From Apium graveolens (lineage: Eukaryota; Streptophyta; Magnoliopsida; Apiales; Apiaceae): a stretch of 64,000 nt of DNA. The DNA is taken from positions 50,368,233 through 50,432,232 of the forward strand of contig NC_133657.1 of NCBI RefSeq assembly GCF_009905375.1. Direction: 5' to 3'. Below the pieces are notes generated by a model that saw only the letters and a program-made list of their open reading frames with translations, made no database searches and was not told the DNA's origin. Of the stretch, positions 45,255-57,513 are shown piece after piece. The stretch's first letter is position 1. The number at the start of each line of letters is the position of its first letter. Made by a program: the position numbers and the translations under genes.

Positions 45255-48200
45255 TCATCTTGGCACGTCGTCTCTATACCAATTGGCATCATCAGTTGTC
45301 TGATTTTCTATATCAGAATGTATTGGCACATCATGTATAGTAGGCCCACTGACTTCCTCAAGAACATCATTTCCTTGTAATTTATCATTACACTCCCTCG
45401 GCATTTTTTTAACAACATAATATAAATATTGTTCCGTACAATCTTGAATATAAAAAATTTGCTGTACTTGCGTAGCTAAAACAAATTTGATCATCTTTTT
45501 GTTATAATCTATTAAAATTGACTCTTGTGAGCCCACAACAATATTTTTCCTTACGATACCAACAACCCTTAAACAAAACTACATTTAATGCACCCCAATA
45601 ATCAAGTTCAATAATTTCTTCAATTGATCCATAGTAAGTAACATCCCCATTTATTGGATTTTAATCTTTTGCACTTGCAAAACTTGTGGTCAGGGCTGTT
45701 TAAAAAACTTCACTGTTCCGCGTTGTACATTTTGCATCTCTTTGCTTCGTATGGAATTTGAACCCATTAATTATATAACCAATGTGCTTTTTAGTTGCTC
45801 GTTGAGGCCCCTTTTCCAGACTTAACAATCGTTGTGAACACCCCTTTTTTTATCAATCTCTTCTTCTAACCAATTATGAAATTCTTTTTTATGTGTCCTC
45901 TCTCGGTTGTACTTTTTTGACTTTCCATGAGTATTATATAGGGTACGGAGTTCCCTGCATTTTTTAAACATAAAATTTATCATTGTTACATACATTTTAA
46001 ATACACTACTCTTAACTTATACAAAAAATATGAAAAGAAACATACTCTATCAGCTTCTCAACCTCCATGTCACCACAGTTAAAGAGTATGTATCGATGGA
46101 CATCATTTCATAGCTTTTCTCCTAAATGAACAGCCTTTCCATCTTTGTTTCTCCTGGACCCAATGGGGTATCCCAAATTTTCTTTACCTTCAGTGTGTTT
46201 TGTTTCCCTTTCATCACTTAAAAACCGAGAATAAAAGCTCAAGCACTCTTCGACCTAGTACCCTTCAACTATGCACCCTTCTGGTTTGCTCCTATTACGA
46301 ACGTATGACTTCAATTTGCACAAATATCGTTCAATTCCAAACATCCATCTAAGATGTACCGGTCCTCCTAGTTCAACCTCTTTGCATAAGTGAATTGGAA
46401 GGTGAACCATAATGTCGAAGAATGCTGATGGAAAGATTATTTCACACTGGCAAAGTATTTCTATAATTTCTTCTTGCAACTTCAGAACATCCTCTAAATC
46501 TATAACTTTCCTACATATGCCCCTAAAAAATAAACCCAGCCTAATCAAAGGTATTACAACCTCTGGATCGAATGTTTTAATCACAGCAAATTGTAGCAAG
46601 TATTGAATAATGAAATGTGCATCATGGCTTTTGTATCCGTAGATTTTTATTTTACTCATTTGCACACAACGGTTGATATTAGATGCACATCCATAAGGCA
46701 GCCTAGCGTTTAACAACACTCAGAAAAAAATTTCTTTTTCTTTTTTTGTCAGTCAAAAGTAGCAGCGCTGATTTCATAATGCTTGTTATCAGCGGATAGC
46801 ACGACATGAAGAACCTTACGGATGCCCATCTCTTGCATATAAAAATGAGCATTTAGATTATCTTGACTCTTGCCACTAATATTTAATAAAGTTCCTAATA
46901 TTTTATTGCACACATTCTTCTCAATGTGCATGACATCTAGGTTATGCCAGATTAGATGACCACTTCAATATGGTAATTCAAAGAATATGGACTTCTTTTT
47001 CCAAGGGCAATCTGAAGTCTTCTTTTGTTTCATTTGCTTCCCAAAATTATTCTTATATCCACGCAACAGTTCTTCAATTTTTGCTCTAGTTAATGACGGT
47101 GGACAAACTCTGTCTCGATTTGACCGTTAAATATTCTTTTGTCAAACCTAAGCTTGTGGTCAGGTGGAAGGAATTTTCCGTGGTTCATATAACAGACTTT
47201 TCGGCTATGCTTCAAATAGGTAGACGATGTGCAATAATGACAGTTTGGACAACCTAGTTTACCCTTTGTATTATAACCTGATAAAATTGCATACCCCAGA
47301 AAATCACTTATCGTCCATAGTAAGCTCGCACGTAACATGAATGTTTCATCAGAAAAGGAATCATAATTTTCTATACCCACATCCCATAATTCTTTTAATT
47401 CGGAAACCAGTGGCTGCATATAAACATCTATTTCATTACCAGGGTACACATGTACGAGGATTAGAGTTGAAAGAATTATATTTTCTGGTTTCATAATCAA
47501 CTAAGGGGGTAGATTATAATTGACCAGGATAACTGGCCAGGTGCTGTGAGTTAAACCCATAGTTCGGTAAGGATTGAAACCATCTGCCACTAATCCTAAA
47601 CTAACATTTCGATTTTCAACTATAAAATATGGATATCTTGCATCCAGTGACTTCTAAGCCTCGGCATCGGATGGATGCCTTAGCTTCCCGTCTTTGATGC
47701 GTCCTACATCATGTCATGTCATTAGCTCAGCATATTCTTTATACATGAATACGCGTTGCAGTCTTAGTTTTAGCGAAAAGTATCACATCACCTTTGCTGG
47801 GATGTTATACTTTTTTCCCGTACTGCTAGTATCAACAACATCCCTGGTGTCATTATCCATAATTTTCCACCTTGAAATTCCATATACTTTGTATTTAACT
47901 TCATTATATTTTCATCCCAATATAACATGCAATCGTTCGGACAAACATGAATTTTTTGGTAATCTAGAACTAACTCTTTGATCATATTCTTGGCAGTGTT
48001 AAAAGATGAAGGTAGATTAACTTCGGGGAAGGCGTCCTTTATTAACTCTAGTATAGCAGTAAAGGAGGACTCAGTAAATCCATGAATGCACTTCAATTGG
48101 TAAAGCTTTACTATAAAACCTAAACGAGTAAATTTTTTCGACTCGGGATACAAAGGTTGTTTTCCCTCTTCAACAAGCCGATAAAATTTACTTGCGTCCT

Positions 48201-48549
48201 GATTAACCCCCTTTTTACCTCTACAATCATCATTATATGTATACGCATTATCCATCATCTCATCAAAATCATTACCTAACCCAAACCCTCTACCACAACC
48301 CTGATCTGAATGTTTTTGGTACTTAGAGGTTAAAATCTCGTATATCCAATCAACGAATGATGGGTAAGGACCCTTACATACTAGATGATCATACACATCA
48401 TCTATAGAGTACCAAAAGCGATTACTATAGTCCTTGCAGGGGCCTTGTACTTCATTTCCAACATCGAAATTAGAGAATGCATTCGTAACAAATTTCTTAG
48501 CCCCATTACGATATTCTTCACTTTGTTTGGGATGTAATATCCATTTCAT
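45255..48549 (-). pseudogene. CACTA transposase (TNP2 type), broken
   Basis: The protein starts at 48549 with MKWILHPKQSEEY. Segment 48549-47788 is the transposase-associated N-terminal domain (CPNDCMLYWDE at its end). Segments 47500-47090 and 46931-46749 are TNP2/Transposase_21 (VYPGNEIDVYMQPLVSELKE, CPNCHYCTSS, MHIEKNVCNKILGTLL). Segment 46719-46255 is DUF4218 (GYKSHDAHFIIQYLLQFAV, VELGGPVHLRWMFGIERYL, EGCIVEGY). Segment 45536-45255 is DUF4216-like (VLATQVQQIFYIQD). Frameshifts and stops separate the pieces. The living enzyme cuts at CACTA ends and makes 3-bp duplications. Confidence 0.85.
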
Positions 48550-49249
48550 CTTTTCAAACCTATGTTCTACAAAATTTCACATAAACAACACATTTAAAAA
48601 CAGGGCATGCACATTTACTAAAAAAATAGGGCACTTAAATAATGGACCAAATAAAAAATAAAAAAATTGGGTACTTAAATTTACAAATACATATAAATCC
48701 TATTTAACACAGGTTATTAACAAATAAACCCTAATTTAACACATACATGTAAAAATAATACCCAAATAACCCTAATTACCACATACATGTAAAATAAAAT
48801 GCAAGAATCAATAATTGACAGTCAATTAAACCCTAATTAACACTCAATTGAGTGAAAACATAAATGAAGAAGCATGAATTAACACCCATCTAGCAATAAT
48901 CGAACACCCATATACAAAAAATGAACATTTTTAGAGAAGAAAATTTGGGGAAAAAAATGAACCTTTCGTGCTTTAAACTTTTCTGAGCTTTAAATCTCCT
49001 CCTTTGAGCTTTAAATCTCCTCTTTCGTCGTGTTTATATGTTCGAGTGTGTGTTTGTGTGTCTAAGAGTGTGTGGGTGTCGGGGAGTTAAGAGTGTTTGA
49101 GAGTGCGTGTTTATGTTTGAGAGTGTGTGTTTTTTTTGTTTATTACTTTTTTCTTTAGCCGGGAAAAAAATTATAGAAAGCTCGCTTAAAATTTTGCAAG
49201 TCTACTGAAATTTTCAGAAAGCCCGCTTAAATCTTTGGCCCAAATCTTC
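48550..49249 (-). other. CACTA 5' non-coding region
   Basis: About 700 bp of AT-rich DNA between the transposase start and the subterminal repeats. It has the tract GAGCTTTAAATCTCCT twice (about 48982-49022) and a TG-rich stretch at 49040-49135. No gene seen. Confidence 0.55.
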
Positions 49250-49433
49250 TATATATTGCAACGGTTACGTAAAGTATTGCAATAGCATGCCTTTTATAAC
49301 GTCCCCCAAAATTTGTTGGTTCAATTACAATGTTTTTAAAACCCCTTGCAATAGACATGAACTCATATCCCAATAGCAACATTTTTGAAAGAAAATTTTG
49401 AAATCTGGTTGTGAAAGCCAATCTGGTGTAGTG
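49250..49433 (-). repeat. CACTA terminal and subterminal repeats
   Basis: The terminal repeat is 49421-49433. Inside it, ATTGCAACGG, ATTGCAATAG, TTGCAATAGACATG and CAATAGCAAC occur in both orientations. These resemble the transposase-binding subterminal repeats of CACTA elements. Confidence 0.75.
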
Positions 49434-49539
49434 TTCGATTGAAGTCCATCATTTTGTGATAGTCTTCAGATACAGGAATTTGCTTGTTCACCAAAGCTAC
49501 GGAGTTGTTCTTTTTATATACATATCCAGTTTGAGACAT
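49434..49539 (-). pseudogene. Start of the SIRE env-position ORF, cut by CACTA
   Basis: ATG at 49537-49539 begins MSQTGYVYKKNNSVALVNKQ, and about 35 codons follow before the CACTA end. The next part of the ORF is at 34417 and below; I estimate that roughly 90 codons between the two are missing. Confidence 0.7.
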
Positions 49540-50079
49540 GATTTTGACTACGGGTTCAATTGTTGTGATTGAAAGTAGTTGCAGAAAGGGGGTTTTGCTT
49601 TGGAGACGAAGAGAGTTAGAGAAATTGTTTGAGAAAGATAAAAGTAAAAATGAAAATGAAATAAGCTTTTATACTTTCTCATAAATAAACGGTTAAGAAT
49701 TAAAAAGTAAAATAAAGTAACCAATCAAATTAGCCCAAAATAGCCGTTTATAAATAGGTAAACTGTTGAAATTCTAATGAATATCCATCGAAATGTGCTT
49801 ACATGCTGTATGTAAGTTCGACGGATGATACATAGAATTAACGGCTAAGATTGAAAGCAATTCAACGGATAAGGATTAAGTAGTTATCCACCGAGATAAA
49901 AGAACCCAGAATAATATTTAATATTTCAACCGATGATAAAATTCAATGGATATTCACTTTCAACGGATAATGAACATTCGTCAAGATGTAAATTCTGACT
50001 TAGCCAAAATTTCATCTTTGACAAGAAATATGAAACTGTATTCTGGCTGCATTTCAAATTGCTTAGACATCAAAACTGA
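49540..50079 (-). other. Spacer between SIRE RNase H and env ORF, with ATCCGTTGA motifs
   Basis: Non-coding. At 49770-49990 there are about eight forms of TCAACGGAT/ATCCATCGA in both orientations (for example TTCGACGGATGAT, TTCAACGGATAAG, TTCAACGGATAATG). A likely leader for the env ORF. Confidence 0.6.
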
Positions 50080-51535
50080 TTAAGAATAATTAAGCATACC
50101 TAGCTCACTTACCAACCTGGTAAAGGCGGATTCATCAAGTGGCTTGGTAAAGATGTATACAAGTTGCTTCTCACTTGGAACAAAATGAAGTTCCACAGTG
50201 CCATTCATGACATGTTCTCTAATGAAGTGGTACTTGATGTCAATGTGCTTGGTCCTTGAATGTTGTACTAGATTTTCAGTAATTGCAATGGCACTTGTGT
50301 TATCACAGAAAATAGGAATCTTATTCACCTGTAGACCATAGTCCAACAGTTGATTTTTCATCCACAAAATATATGCACAACAACTACCAGCAGCAATATA
50401 TTCAGCTTCAGCTGTAGAAGTAGAGACTGAATTTTGCTTCTTACTGAACCAATATACTAGCTTATTTCCTAGAAATTGATAGGTTGATGTAGTACTTTTT
50501 CTATCAATTTTACAACCTGCATAATCTGCATCTGAAGAACCAGTTAGATTAAAACCAGAATCTCTAGGATACCAAATGCCAAGTTTTGGTGTTCCTTTGA
50601 GATATCTGAAAATTCTCTTAATAGTTATTAAATGAGATTCTTTAGGATCAGCCTGAAATCTAGCACAAAGACAAGTAACAAACCTTATATCAGGCCTACT
50701 GGCTGTTAAATATTAAAGTGAGCCAACCATGCCTCTATATCTTGCAATATCCACCGACTTTTAATTAGTGTTTAATTCAAGTTTAGTGGCAGTGGCGATG
50801 AGAGTTTTTGCAGATGTGCAATCCATTAGGTCAAATTTCTTTAAAAGATCAAAAATATATTTGGTTCGACCAATGAATATTCCATCACTAACTTGCTGAA
50901 CTTGTAAACCAAGAAAGTAAGTTAGTTTTCCCATCATGCTCATTTGATATTTACTTTGCATTAATTTGACAAACTTTTTACAAAGTTTCTAATCTGTAGA
51001 GCCAAATATAATATCATCTACATAAATTTGAACAATAATACTAGAGCCATTAATATTTTTAAAGAATAAAGTTTTATCAATAGTACCTCTTGTGAAATGA
51101 TTTTCTAAGAGAAACTTTGACAAAGTGTCATACCAGGCTCTAGGTTCTTGCTTCAGTCCATAAAGTGCTTTCAAAAGATAGTAGACATATTCTCGAAAGT
51201 TGGGGTCTTCAAAACCAGGAGGCTGACTGACATAGACCTCCTCCTCTAAATCTCCATTTAGAAATGCACTTTTGACATCCATTTGATAGACCTTGAAATT
51301 GGCATGGGCTGCATAGGCTAAAAAAATTTTGATGGCTTCAAGTCTTGCAACAGGAGCAAAAGTCTCATCAAAATTAATTCCTTTAGCAACCAATCTAGCT
51401 TTATTCATGACCACTATTCCATTTTCATCCATCTTGTTTCTGAATACCCACTTGGTGTCAATAGGATTCTTTCCTTTAGGCTTGGATACCAGCTTCCAAA
51501 CTTTATTCCTTTCAAATTGGTTTAGCTCCTCTTGC
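50080..51535 (-). pseudogene. SIRE-type copia pol: RT and RNase H, broken
   Basis: Segment 51432-50989 is copia RT ([55 protein letters not shown] with the YVDD catalytic pair). Segment 50961-50761 continues with MSMMGKLTYFLGLQVQQ. After a frame-broken stretch, RNase H ends the polyprotein (FCDNTSAIAITENLVQHSRT, HIDIKYHFIREHV) with a stop at 50080. The upstream part is cut at 51535 by Athila copy 3; the bases there are CTTGC. Confidence 0.87.
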
Positions 51536-52622
51536 TGTTAGGGCTAAAACACGCGCTAATATTCACGCAAGTATACACGACACAAGTAATATAGAATTAT
51601 TTCTAGTTCATTCCCACAGAGACTGGTTTAGGTTAACTTTGTGATTTATGCACTTATGCAACAATGATATGGCTATTATTCAATGCAAAGGCGATAACAA
51701 TTTTGGTTTTGTTTATAACTACAAATTAAACTAGCAATTATAACTAAGAGATTAAAGAGATTTGGATATTATATGACAGAAACATGGGATTCTAACTTCA
51801 TTAAATACTTCATTCAATAGCCTTGTTGATTTTAACCTTAGCATGCAATGGTGATGATACTAATCAGATAACATGAAACTGCTAAATGCTAACTTTCGTT
51901 GCACGAGTAACATGCTACCAGAAATCCACAAAAGAGATAGAAGTTGAATAGACACCAATTATATTGAGACACCAATTAGAATTTGAAAACATAATGGCTT
52001 AATGCACAAGTTATCTATCATGATTACATAGGGCAAGTAAGATGGTTAAAATTACCTACGAATCATGCCTATCAATAACACATGAACCTATGCTAGCATG
52101 GCAAATTCTAAATCCTTAAATTCACTGTCGCTTCATTAAAGATTAACACGCTATCTTATAAGTTCGCGATGCTCATAAGTTATCATATAATCACCACACA
52201 CTAAGGCATCGAAACAAATTAACTAAAGAAATCCATAAATAAATCCGCTAGAACCCCACGATAACGATTAGCCCATAATCAGACTCATCCTCAACGTGGG
52301 TTCCGATGAAAGCATGGTATAATAAACATAGTCTTTATTCGGAATAAAAATAAACCATATACGAAACACGAGTATAGGTTCATGAATAAGAAAACTAGCA
52401 TCCAAGTTACAACTTAGAACAAAGAATCACAAGTAAAAACCAGATCTTCTTCGCCTTCATTGAATCGCTAATACGGTCTTTTTACGTATTCTCCTTGTGC
52501 TCTGGTACGTTTCCTTGTGAAAAATGACCTTTAATTATGTATATATAGCAGCCCACGCATAGTAGAAGTCCTCCAATCAGAAGCCAAATAGAATTAGGAT
52601 TCAAAGTTCCCGACCCGGCGCT
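51536..52622 (-). repeat. Athila-3 LTR, deleted within the U3 array
   Basis: Similar to the LTR at 22599 from its TG end, it stops in the first unit of the GC array (CCCGGCGCT at 52614-52622). From about 52630 the sequence matches internal DNA near 9533 of Athila-2, so a deletion joined U3 to the region before the LTR and removed the U3 start and polypurine tract. Confidence 0.8.
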
Positions 52623-52974
52623 CATGCAACCTATAAGACTTAGTGAAATACAAGTGTCTCTAGCATGCAAATCAATTCGATACGACTTAACATCACTAAA
52701 TACGACATCACTACACTAGCATCAATATCACAAGTCAATCGGAAAAATCATCTAAGGGATCATGTTATTATGCAAATGCATGAACTATATGAACAAACTA
52801 TCATAAAAACTACAAAAAATAAAAAAACTCATGGTAAAATACAACTATATGCACTAGACTATCATGGAAATGCAACTATATACGACTCACACAAATATAT
52901 TCCTTCAAATATTACCCCCAAACTTAAAATATTCACTGTCCTCAGTGAAGGTAATAGTAAGGAATCAGGCATAA
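52623..52974 (-). other. Non-coding 3' region of Athila-3
   Basis: About 350 bp matching Athila-2 around 9533-9880, including CCCCCAAACTTAAAAT just before the ORF2 end. No gene. Confidence 0.6.
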
Positions 52975-54147
52975 CTACTCGGAATTAGGATCCTCACCCT
53001 TAACGGGTGAAGTGTCAGGTGTTTCTGGAGGTGGATACACGGAGTCCTCACCAGATACTGACCACTAGATATCAACACCTATGGCTCTGAATGCAGTCCC
53101 CAACGCCTGTATGAGATCACGTACAAACCTAGTATGGATGTCATGCATTGTATCCATCCTCCTCTCTAGACGCCTATACTGCGCCATGCTCATACCAGCT
53201 CCAACATCAGCTCCTGTCTCCTCATGGTCCAGCCTCATCACCTAGCTGAGATCTCCAAGTAGTCCTGCTCATTTGAGTAGCCCCAACATCTGGCCTCCCA
53301 CCAGGTAGATGGTCAAAAGAATATCCAAGCCCTTTCAAATCAGGCTTGCCTCCATCCCACTCTTGCATCGTCGCCAAAGTGGTGCTGTCAATCGGAGTAC
53401 TCAGAATCTGGAGCTGCTCAACACCAACTGCCAAGCACAACTTCGTCACAATGGCCGCATAGGGTATAGATACTCCCTCACAAAAATCTCAGAATACCCT
53501 GGTAAATCACCATACCAAGATCCATATAATAACCCTGAAGAATCCCCCACAACAGCCGTGCACGCTCCACAGTCACATCATGCATATGAGAAGAGGGCAT
53601 GATGTTAGCACAAATAAATGCATTCCATATACGAGCAAACCTGTTCATGCTCGAAGCAGGGAACGTGGAATAATCAGTCGTGCCTCTCTTGAAATTCCAG
53701 TGAGTATCATGCATGCACAGAGTAGCAACAATCAAATCCAGATCAAAGTCCTCCAGAGTCTTATCGCTCCAAGTGTCCTAACCGAGCCTCCTCGCAGGCT
53801 GATCAATCACCCTCCTTATCGCATCAACAATGTACTCCACCGTTATCCCCCTCACCAAAGTGAAGCCATTCTTCTCCGCCTTCGCATTAGAACTCTCGAA
53901 CAACACTCATGGGCACAACAGCGGGTACCTCGCAAAAAAACCCCCAGCCCATCTCAAAAATCATCTCCAACAACCTACCATCCTTCCCCGATGGCAGAAA
54001 ACCACGCTCCTTGGGTATAGGCTTCGAGATAAGCCTCGTATACTCTGTTTCAGCCTCGGGAGTTGAAAACCTCGGCCTCACACCACTAGCACTCGAAGAA
54101 TCGGTGGTGTTGCCGCTTACTTGAGTTCTTTATCTCTTGGGTGCCAT
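52975..54147 (-). pseudogene. Athila ORF2 (env-position), copy 3, broken
   Basis: ATG at 54147 (MAPKR, then a TAA stop at codon 6). Pieces at 54081-53887 (MRPRFSTPEAETEYTRLI, KERGFLPSGKDGRLLEMI), 53735-53478 (WNFKRGTTDYSTFPASSMNR, AFICANIMPSSHMHDVTVER) and 53449-53222 follow copy 1. The frame ends SPVKGEDPNSE with a stop at 52975. Multiple stops and frameshifts. Confidence 0.8.
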
Positions 54148-54243
54148 TGGGATTGAATAGAGAGAATAAGAGATAAGTGTTTGAGAGAGAATTGTCTTTG
54201 AGAATTGTGAGAAGTGATGAAGAAGTTTGTGTATAAGTGTATG

Positions 54244-54251
54244 TATATATA
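54244..54251 (-). promoter_or_regulatory. TATA box upstream of ORF2 (copy 3)
   Basis: TATATATA, 97 bp upstream of the ATG at 54147, matching copies 1 and 2. Confidence 0.55.
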
Positions 54252-54439
54252 GGAGGTGAAAAGAGAATTAGATATGAAATAGAAGTGGGAATTGATTATG
54301 GGAATATTGGGAATAATGGGTTTGATTTGGAGAGGGAAATTTGGGATGTGGAAGAGTAAAATTCGGGTAGGAATTGATTTTTAAAAGAAGTCCCCGATTT
54401 TCTCTTTATTGCCAGCATTAATTTTTTTTTTCAGAATTC

Positions 54440-54489
54440 GGGGGGGGGGGGGGCGCGCGCTACCTTAGCGCGGGTGCGCCGTGCTTCTG
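54440..54489. repeat. Remnant GC array with a 14-base G run (copy 3)
   Basis: A run of 14 G (54440-54453) leads into CGCGCGCTACC and one further unit, AGCGCGGGTGCGCCGTGCTTCTG-like. Only about one and a half units remain. Confidence 0.7.
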
Positions 54490-54560
54490 TTGTTTTACCA
54501 TTCATATTATGTTTTTCTCATTTCTTTCTTCTTCCTCTATCTACTAATGTACAACAACCT

Positions 54561-54609
54561 TGGGTTGCCTCCCAAGAAGCGCTTGCTTTACATCGTTAGC
54601 TTGACATAG
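54561..54609 (-). other. Conserved post-pol motif (copy 3)
   Basis: Same block as at 1601-1650, with CTTGGGAGGCAACCCAAG kept. The outer arms are TATGTC and GATGTA, which still pair through two G-U wobbles. Confidence 0.5.
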
Positions 54610-54619
54610 AAATGCGAGA

Positions 54620-57513
54620 TCAAACGGACAAGAAAACGGCACTAACCACCTCACGGTTTTCCATGTCACCGTAGTAATGCTTCAACCTCTGACCATTTAC
54701 TTTGAATGCTTGGCCTGGATCATTCTCAAAAATCTCCACCGCTCCATGTGGAAACACAGTTTTGACAACAAACGACCCTGACCATCTTGACTTCAACTTT
54801 CCAGGAAAAAGACGGAGACGAGAGTTGAACAAAAGAACTTGTTGCCCCGACACAAATGATTTGAGCACTAGAACCCTATTGTGCCACCTCTTGACTTTCT
54901 CCTTATATATTTTGTTATTCTCATATGCTTGAAGTCGAAATTCATCAAGTTCATTCAATTGAAGCATCCTCTTCTTTTCAGCTGCATCCAAATCCAGATT
55001 CAACTTCCTCAAAGCCCAATACGCTTTATGCTCTAACTTCACCGGTAAATGACACCCCGTACCATAAACCAACTGATACGGTGACATCCCTAGCGGAGTC
55101 TTGTACGTTGTTCGATATGCCCAAACAACTTCATCAAGCTTCAAAGACCAATCTTTTCTCGATGGACACATAACTTTCTCTAAAATACGCTTATCTCTCT
55201 GTTAGATACCTCATCTTGACCATTCTTCTGAGGATGATAAGCCGTAACAATGCAATGATTCACATTATACCTTTATATCATAGCAGTGAACTTGCGGTTG
55301 CAAAAATGCGACCCCTCAGCACTGATTATGACTCTTGGAGTACCAAATCTTGTGAATATCTGCTTGTGAAGAAAATTAAGCACTACCTTCGCATCATTCG
55401 TTGGAAACGCCTTAGCTTCAACCCATTTCGATAATGATCAACCGCCAACAAGATATAATGATTGTTACAAGATGAGATAAATGGCCCCATGAAGTCAATT
55501 CCCAAAACATCAAATACCTCAACCTCGAGAAGCACATTAAGAGGCATCTCATCCCTCTTGGATATATTACCCATACGTTGACATCGATCACACTTCAAAA
55601 CGAACAGATGAGCATCTTTAAACAAGGTCAGCCAAAAGAAACCTGCTTGAAGAATACGAGATGCTGTCTTTTCTCCACCATAATGTCCTTCATAAGCCGT
55701 TGAGTGGCAGTCTCAGAAGATCCTCCCCCCCCCCGTTTTGCTGTAAGGAATACATCTCCTGATGATTTGGTCAGCCCTTTGTCAAAAAAATGGCTCATCC
55801 CACATATACCACTTCACTTCATGTAGAAACTTCTTCCTTTGAGTGGAAGTCAACTCTAGAGGCATAACGTTACTCACAAGGTAGTTCACAATATCGATGA
55901 ACCACTATTCTTCTGCTTACACTCCAAATAATTGCTCATCGGGAAAAGATTCGTTAATCAAAGACTTATCTTGTGAAGTAGCAATTGGATCCTCTAAACG
56001 CGAGAGATGATCGGCGAATTGATTTTAAGTCCCTTTTCTGTCCTTGATCTCTAATTCAAACTCCTGAAGTAAAAGAACCCATCAAATCAATCTAGGCTTC
56101 GAGTCCTTCTTCGAGACGAGATATCGAATGGCAGCGTGATCAGTGAAAACTGCCACCTTCGTCCCAAGTAGATAAAATCGAAACTTCTCAAAACCATAGA
56201 CGATAGCCAAAAGTTCTTTCTCAGTCATGGTGTAGTTCAGTTGAGCACCATTAAGAGTCTTACTAGCATAGTAGACTACATGAAATAAGTTGTTCTTTCT
56301 TTTCCCAAGAACTGCTCCAACTGCATAGTCACTTCCATCGCACATCATCTCAAATGGTTCAACCCAATCAGGTGCCGTAATTAAACTCTTCTCCAGTGTC
56401 TCAAAAGCAGCAAGGCACGCATCATCAAACTTGAAAGGAACATCTTTCTCTAGCAAATCGTACAACGGCTTCGAAATCTTAGAAAAGTCCTTGATGAAAT
56501 GCCTATAGAAATTTGCATGACCAAGAAAACTGTGAATTTCCTTAACAGAAATTGGTGGAGAAAGATTTTCGATAACCCCCACCTTGGCTTTGTCCACCTC
56601 AAGACCCTTATTAGAGACCTTGTGACCAAGAATGATGCCTTGGCGCACCATAAAATGACATTTCTCCCAATTGAGAACCAAATTGGTCTCAACGCACCTT
56701 TTCAGCACTAATTCAAGATTGTGCAAGCATCCGTCATAAGAAGTTCCAAAGACTGAGAAATCGTCCATGAACACTTCTACATTATTTCCAATCATATCAG
56801 AGAAGATAGCCATCATGCATCTCTGAAAAGTGGCTAGTGCTCCACATAGTCCAAAAGAAAGTCTCCGGAAAGCAAAAGTACCAAAATGACACGTGAATGT
56901 AGTCTTCTCTTGATCTTCTGGAGCGATACAAATCTGATTATATCCCGAATAGCCGTCCAGAAGACAATAGTAATCATGCCCAACCAATCTATCAAGCATC
57001 TGATCATTGAAAGGAAGAGGGAAGTGATCTTTCCTTGTAGCCTTGTTTACCTTTCTATAATCCATGCAAACTCTCCACCCCGTGACTGTTCGTGTAGGAA
57101 TAAGCTCATTCTTTTCATTTGCTACCACAGTGGTACCACCTTTCTTTGGCACATACTGAACTGGGCTCACCCATGAACTATCAAAAATACGATAGATGAT
57201 CCCTGCATCTAGCCAGTTGAGGATTTTCTTCTTTACAACCTCTTTCATGATCGGATTTAGCCTTCTCTGTTGCTCAACAGTAGGCTTGCTTCCTTCTTCT
57301 AGCAGAATTTTGTGCATGCAATACAAAGGGCTGATTCCCTTGATATCTGTTATAGTCCAACCAATTGCCGATTTGAATTCTCTAAGAATTCTCAAAAGCT
57401 TCTCCTCGTCGCTACCTGAAAGGTCAGATGCAATAATAACATGCAAAGTAGATGCATCACCTAAAAATGCACCTCAAATGTTCAGGTAAAGGCTTAAGCT
57501 CAAGAGTAGGAGC
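54620..57513 (-). pseudogene. Athila pol, copy 3 (RT, RNase H, integrase), broken and 5'-truncated
   Basis: Segment 57446-56082 is an open frame of 454 codons covering RT ([29 protein letters not shown]) and RNase H ([25 protein letters not shown]). The RNase H to integrase region (56081-55400) has many stops and a run of about 12 C near 55724. Segment 55625-55383 keeps CDRCQRMGN and IDFMGPF. Segment 55171-54620 is the integrase C-terminus ([30 protein letters not shown]). It is cut at GGAGC (57509-57513). Confidence 0.88.

Larger units (their letters stand above)
45086..49433 (-). mobile_element. CACTA (En/Spm-type) DNA transposon, one end missing
   Basis: The right end reads CACTACACCAGAT on the minus strand (49433-49421), a CACTA-type terminal repeat. 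Subterminal repeats around TTGCAATAG or TTGCAACGG lie at 49250-49400. Leftward follows a transposase pseudogene with Transpos_assoc, TNP2, DUF4218 and DUF4216 parts in the usual order. The other terminal repeat is not found before the Tekay-like element at 45085, so that end is lost. It sits in the first codons of the SIRE env-position ORF. Confidence 0.85.
51536..57513 (-). mobile_element. Athila-type Ty3/gypsy retrotransposon, copy 3 (truncated both ways)
   Basis: An LTR fragment (51536-52622), then ORF2 (52975-54147), the TATA/array module, the post-pol motif and pol up to 57513. There a copia LTR begins. Gag and the 5' LTR are absent from the window. The GC array type groups it with copy 1. 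It lies inside the SIRE pol. Confidence 0.87.
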
